Source: Homoserinibacter sp. YIM 151385 (GTDB lineage: Bacteria > Actinomycetota > Actinomycetes > Actinomycetales > Microbacteriaceae). From it: a stretch of 64,000 nucleotides of DNA. Where the stretch lies: contig NZ_CP115175.1 in the NCBI RefSeq assembly GCF_027912415.1, positions 1 to 64,000 on the forward strand. The letters run 5' to 3'. The notes below the pieces were generated by a model. It saw only the letters and a list, made by a program, of their open reading frames with translations. It was not told the DNA's origin and made no database searches. Both the position numbers and the translations under genes were made by a program. Positions 60,686 to 64,000 of the stretch are shown piece by piece (positions within the stretch are counted from its first letter, which is position 1; each line of letters opens with the position of its first letter).

Positions 60686-61831
60686 ATGGTGTTCCGATCC
60701 CGCGAGGACCGCGCTCGCGCGGCGACCGACAACCGGGTGTCCGACGGCGTCCCGCCGGGCATGCGCATCGCCGCGGCCTGGTCGTGGCGGCTGCTCGTCG
60801 TCGCCGGGCTCATCGCCCTCCTCGGCTTCCTCATCGTGCAGCTGCGGCTCATCGTCATCCCCTTCCTCATCGCGGTGGTGCTCTCGGCGCTCCTCGTGCC
60901 CTTCTGCAACTGGCTGCAGCGGCACCGCTGGCCGCGCGGGCTCGCCGTCGCGGTGACCGAGCTCGGGGTCATCGCGGTGGTCGCCGGCCTCATCACCCTG
61001 GTGGTGCAGCAGGTGCGCTCGGGCGCTCCCGCCCTGCAGGCGAAGTCGATCGAGCGCTACGACGACCTCAAGGCCCTCCTGCTCGACTCGCCCCTCCACC
61101 TCACCGAGCAGGACATCAACGAGTACGTCGCGGAGCTCGTGAAGGCCGTGCAGGCCGACACCTCCGCCCTCGTCACGGGGGCGCTCGACGTCGGCTCGAC
61201 CGCCGGGCACGTGCTCGCCGGCATCCTGCTCGTGCTCTTCTCGACCCTCTTCCTGCTCCTCGACGGCCGCCGGATCTTCCGCTGGGTGACCCGGCTCTTC
61301 CCGCGGCGCGCGCAGCGCGCGGTGATCGGCGGCGGGGAGGCCGGCTGGGCGACCCTCACGACCTTCGTGAAGGTGCAGATCTTCGTCGCCTTCGTGGATG
61401 CCGTCGGCATCGGCCTGGGCGCGTGGATCCTGGGCCTCTTCTTCGGCGGGTTCCCGCTCGTCATCCCGATCGCCGTCGCCGTCTTCCTGGGCGCCTTCAT
61501 CCCCGTCGTCGGCGCGGTCCTCACCGGGGCGCTCGCCGTGTTCGTCGCGCTCGTCTACTTCGGGCCCATCCCGGCGCTCATCATGCTCGGCATCGTGATC
61601 CTCGTGCAGCAGATCGAGGGGCACGTGCTGCAGCCGCTCGTCATGGGCACCGCCGTGAAGATCCACCCCCTCGCGGTGGTCCTCGCGGTCGCCGCCGGGG
61701 GCTTCATCGCGGGGATCCCGGGCGCGTTCTTCGCGGTGCCCGTGGTCGCGGTGCTCAATGTCGTCGTCGGGTACATCGCCAGGGGAGAATGGAGGTCCAA
61801 TCCCCACCCGAGTGCCGAGGACGTGACCTGA
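60686..61831 (+). CDS. AI-2E family transporter (PerM/TqsA-like)
   Basis: A 381-residue membrane protein with about eight helices. Landmarks: LVVAGLIALLGFLIVQLRLIVIPFLIAVVLSALLVP near the N-terminus, a central cytoplasmic/periplasmic helical domain (residues 110-165), and the family loop FGGFPLVIPIAVAVFLGAFIPVVGAVL followed by QQIEGHVLQPLVMGTAVKIHPLAV. Members export autoinducer-2 or act as ion antiporters, and the role here is not defined. Its stop is 1 bp before the ilvA GTG, so the two are co-transcribed. Confidence 0.93.
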   Translation: MVFRSREDRARAATDNRVSDGVPPGMRIAAAWSWRLLVVAGLIALLGFLIVQLRLIVIPFLIAVVLSALLVPFCNWLQRHRWPRGLAVAVTELGVIAVVAGLITLVVQQVRSGAPALQAKSIERYDDLKALLLDSPLHLTEQDINEYVAELVKAVQADTSALVTGALDVGSTAGHVLAGILLVLFSTLFLLLDGRRIFRWVTRLFPRRAQRAVIGGGEAGWATLTTFVKVQIFVAFVDAVGIGLGAWILGLFFGGFPLVIPIAVAVFLGAFIPVVGAVLTGALAVFVALVYFGPIPALIMLGIVILVQQIEGHVLQPLVMGTAVKIHPLAVVLAVAAGGFIAGIPGAFFAVPVVAVLNVVVGYIARGEWRSNPHPSAEDVT

Positions 61832-61832
61832 C

Positions 61833-63080
61833 GTGTCCGCTGAATTCACGACCGCCGCCGGCCCCACGCTGGCCGAGATCGAGGAGGCGCGCGAGCGCGT
61901 CGCCGAGGTCATCGAGGTCACGCCCATGCTCTCCTCGCGCTTCCTCTCGGGGCTCGCGGGGCACCAGGTGCTCCTCAAGGCCGAGAGCCTCCAGCGCACC
62001 GGCTCGTACAAGATCCGCGGCGCCTACAACTTCATCGCGCAGCTCAGCGCCGAGCAGCGCGCGCGCGGCGTCGTCGCGGCCTCCGCCGGCAACCACGCGC
62101 AGGGCGTCGCGCTCGCGGCGCGCGAGCTCGGGATCAGCGCGACCATCTTCATGCCGCTCGGCGTCGCGCTCCCGAAGCTGCAGGCCACGCGCGGCTACGG
62201 CGCCGAGGTCGTCCTGCACGGCGCGATCGTCGACGAGACGCTCCAGGCCGCCCGCGACTTCGCCGAGCGCACCGGCGCCGTCATCGTGCCGCCCTTCGAC
62301 CATCACGACATCGTCACCGGCCAGGCGACGCTGGGGCTCGAGATCCTCGAGCAGGCGCCGGATGTCGAGCACATCGTCGTCCCCGTCGGGGGAGGCGGCC
62401 TCGCCTCGGGCGTCGCGGTCGCGGTGGAGTGGCTGGAGGCCGAACTCGGCCGGCGCGTGCGGGTCACGGGCGTGCAGGCGGCGAACGCGGCGGCCTACCC
62501 GCCCTCGCTCGCGGCCGGCGAGCCGACGCTGACGCCGATCACCTCGACGCTCTCCGACGGCATCGCGGTCGGGAAGCCGGGCGCCCTCAACTTCGAGATC
62601 ATCCGCCGCGCCGTCGACGAGGTCGTGACGGTCGACGAGGACGACACGGCCCGCGCGATCCTCGTGCTCCTCGAGCGCGCGAAGCTCGTCGTCGAGCCGG
62701 CCGGCGCGGTCGGCGTCGCGGCGCTGCTCACGGGCGCCGTGCAGCCGCAGGGTCCGACCGTCGTGATCCTCTCGGGCGCGAACATCGACCCCATGGTCAT
62801 GGAGCGCGTCATCAGCCGCGGCCTCTCGGCCTCCTCGCGCTATCTCAAGGTGACGATCCCGCTGCCCGACCGGCCGGGGCAGCTCGCGCGCATCGCCGAC
62901 CTCATCGCCGAGGCGAACGCCAACGTCGTCGAGGTGCTGCACACGCGCCACGGGGTGGGTCTGCACATCAGCCAGGTGCAGATCGAGATCCACATGGAGA
63001 CGCGCGGCTCGGAGCACGCCGAGCACGTGCTCGAGGTCCTGCGCGGGGCCGGCTACCAGCCGCGCGTCGACCTGGAGTAG
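61833..63080 (+). CDS. ilvA: Threonine ammonia-lyase (biosynthetic-type, ACT domain)
   Basis: A 415-residue PLP enzyme turning threonine into 2-oxobutanoate and ammonia, first in isoleucine synthesis. The PLP Lys is in TGSYKIRGA, SAGNHAQGVA binds the substrate carboxylate, and the phosphate loop is PVGGGGLASG. After residue about 325 comes one ACT domain (VTIPLPDRPGQLARIADLIAEANA), the short regulatory form common to TdcB/IlvA-like actinobacterial enzymes. GTG start. Convergent with greA, 30 bp apart. Confidence 0.93.
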   Translation: MSAEFTTAAGPTLAEIEEARERVAEVIEVTPMLSSRFLSGLAGHQVLLKAESLQRTGSYKIRGAYNFIAQLSAEQRARGVVAASAGNHAQGVALAARELGISATIFMPLGVALPKLQATRGYGAEVVLHGAIVDETLQAARDFAERTGAVIVPPFDHHDIVTGQATLGLEILEQAPDVEHIVVPVGGGGLASGVAVAVEWLEAELGRRVRVTGVQAANAAAYPPSLAAGEPTLTPITSTLSDGIAVGKPGALNFEIIRRAVDEVVTVDEDDTARAILVLLERAKLVVEPAGAVGVAALLTGAVQPQGPTVVILSGANIDPMVMERVISRGLSASSRYLKVTIPLPDRPGQLARIADLIAEANANVVEVLHTRHGVGLHISQVQIEIHMETRGSEHAEHVLEVLRGAGYQPRVDLE

Positions 63081-63110
63081 CGCGCGCCCCTCGACGAGCC
63101 GTGGGCGACC

Positions 63111-63599
63111 TCAGCCGGTGTAGGTCTGCACGTCGACGATCTCGACGGCGATCTCCTTGCCGCTGGGGGCCGCGTAGCTCGTCGTGTCGCCGATCTTGAG
63201 GTCGAGGATCGCCTGGCCGAGCGGGCTCGTGGCCGGGTAGACGTCGAGGTCCGAGCTGTCGTCCGCGATCTCGCGGCTGCCGAGCAGGAAGCGGGTATCG
63301 TCGCCCGCGATCTTCGCGGTGACGACGGTGCCGACCTCGACCACGCCGTGGCTCTCGGGCGCCTCGCCGACGACGGCGCTGCGCAGGAGCGCGGTGAGCG
63401 ATCGGATGCGGGCCTCGATCTTGCCCTGCTCGTCCTTCGCAGCGTGGTACCCGCCGTTCTCCTTGAGGTCGCCCTCCTCGCGCGCGATCTCGATCTTCTT
63501 CGCGATGTCGGCGCGCGCCGGCCCGCTGAGCTCCTCGAGCTCGGCGGCGAGACGGTCGTACGACTCCTGGGTCAGCCAGGTGGTGGGGGCGTCGGACAT
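63111..63599 (-). CDS. greA: Transcription elongation factor GreA
   Basis: A 162-residue factor that stimulates RNA cleavage in backtracked RNA polymerase. The N-terminal coiled coil carries the acidic tip motif in EIAREEGDLKENGGYHAAKDEQ. The C-terminal FKBP-like domain has PLGQAILDLKIGDTTSYAAPSGKE. ATG at 63599 behind GAGGAGG. A longer frame upstream was rejected for lack of family similarity. Confidence 0.96.
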   Translation of the reverse strand: MSDAPTTWLTQESYDRLAAELEELSGPARADIAKKIEIAREEGDLKENGGYHAAKDEQGKIEARIRSLTALLRSAVVGEAPESHGVVEVGTVVTAKIAGDDTRFLLGSREIADDSSDLDVYPATSPLGQAILDLKIGDTTSYAAPSGKEIAVEIVDVQTYTG

Positions 63600-63675
63600 G
63601 ATGTCCTCCTCAAAGATCAAGACCGGCCAGGATCGGCCGGTCTCCGGGTCAGGTGGTGCGAGGTGATCGCCCAGT

Positions 63676-64000
63676 CTAGGTCAGCCAGCATTCGGAGATC
63701 AATCCGGTGACGGCGGGCTCGGTGACCCGGATCGTCTCGCGGAAGGGCCTCGTGCGGGCCTCCGAGGCGGGGATGTCGACGATGCGCCAGCCGACGATCG
63801 CGTGCGTCGCGTTGAGCGCCTCGACCGCGCAGGATGCCGTCCTGCCGGGCTCGGCGGTGAGCTCCCAGCGCACCGTCACCTCCCCCTCCAGCTGCGTGTA
63901 GCCGAGGTCGCGGACCTCGAGGCTGGAGTCCGCGCCGAAGAGCCCGACCCAGACCACCCAGGCGACCGACAGGGCCACGGCGGCGGTGCCCGCGACGATC
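63676..64000 (-). CDS. DUF4307 domain protein, 3' part (5' end outside window)
   Basis: At least 107 residues visible. A transmembrane helix (VALSVAWVVWVGLF) is followed by a small exported beta domain (YTQLEGEVTVRWELTAEPG, TASCAVEALNATHAIVGWR) with two Cys (one in ISECWLT at the very end). This matches DUF4307, found beside greA/mca in actinobacteria. The frame is open at the window edge, so the true start is not visible. The function is unknown. Confidence 0.87.
   Translation of the reverse strand, partial: IVAGTAAVALSVAWVVWVGLFGADSSLEVRDLGYTQLEGEVTVRWELTAEPGRTASCAVEALNATHAIVGWRIVDIPASEARTRPFRETIRVTEPAVTGLISECWLT

Overview
The window is GC-rich chromosomal DNA from an actinobacterium, most likely of the family Microbacteriaceae (inference from gene order, GC-rich third codon positions and frequent GTG starts; no search was run). 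The backbone follows the actinobacterial order prs - rplY(ctc) - pth - mfd - mazG - eno - ftsB - DUF501. Accessory blocks fill the gaps between these anchors.

Layout. 1-9 kb: the 3' part of prs; a MerR-controlled block (SDR, Pr6Pr membrane protein, stub of a second SDR); gluconate/pentose-phosphate genes (eda-gnd facing gntK); a monooxygenase-like protein, a 2-hydroxyacid dehydrogenase and a membrane protein. 9-17 kb: rplY-pth, a sugar kinase/epimerase pair facing a ROK regulator, then mfd. 17-20.7 kb: two divergent regulator/oxidoreductase pairs lying between mfd and a second, decayed copy of the mfd 3' end. 20.8-29.2 kb: a lower-GC operon with a C5-cytosine methyltransferase, a Z1 helicase-like protein, a PD-(D/E)XK protein, a GHKL ATPase and two unrecognised proteins, meeting a convergent vsr-recQ pair. 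This is the clearest defence island. 32-36 kb: an iron-siderophore ABC operon behind an IdeR/DtxR-type box. 36-45 kb: CPBP protease, PrmC-like methyltransferase, mazG, ABC-2 exporter, CGNR regulator, two EamA transporters, hisS and a YefM-YoeB toxin-antitoxin pair enclosed by a 27-bp repeat of the hisS end. 45-51 kb: eno, ftsB, DUF501, a subtilisin-like protease, type II NADH dehydrogenase, palindromic repeats and a tRNA-Leu(UAA). 51-64 kb: an FBP-domain protein, an Ig-like surface/membrane protein, TetR plus PLP enzyme plus FAD oxidase, apt, lemA-htpX, an AlkZ/YcaQ-like glycosylase, an AI-2E transporter, ilvA, greA and a DUF4307 fragment.

Recurring themes. Accessory DNA has twice entered exactly at the 3' end of a housekeeping gene, leaving a duplicated 3' end (mfd, hisS). 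At least twelve genes have a TANNNT-like -10 box 6-7 nt before the start codon, pointing to leaderless mRNAs. The only two in-frame TTA leucine codons I found by eye are both in accessory genes, and the window carries the matching tRNA-Leu(UAA), which has an unusually short variable loop.
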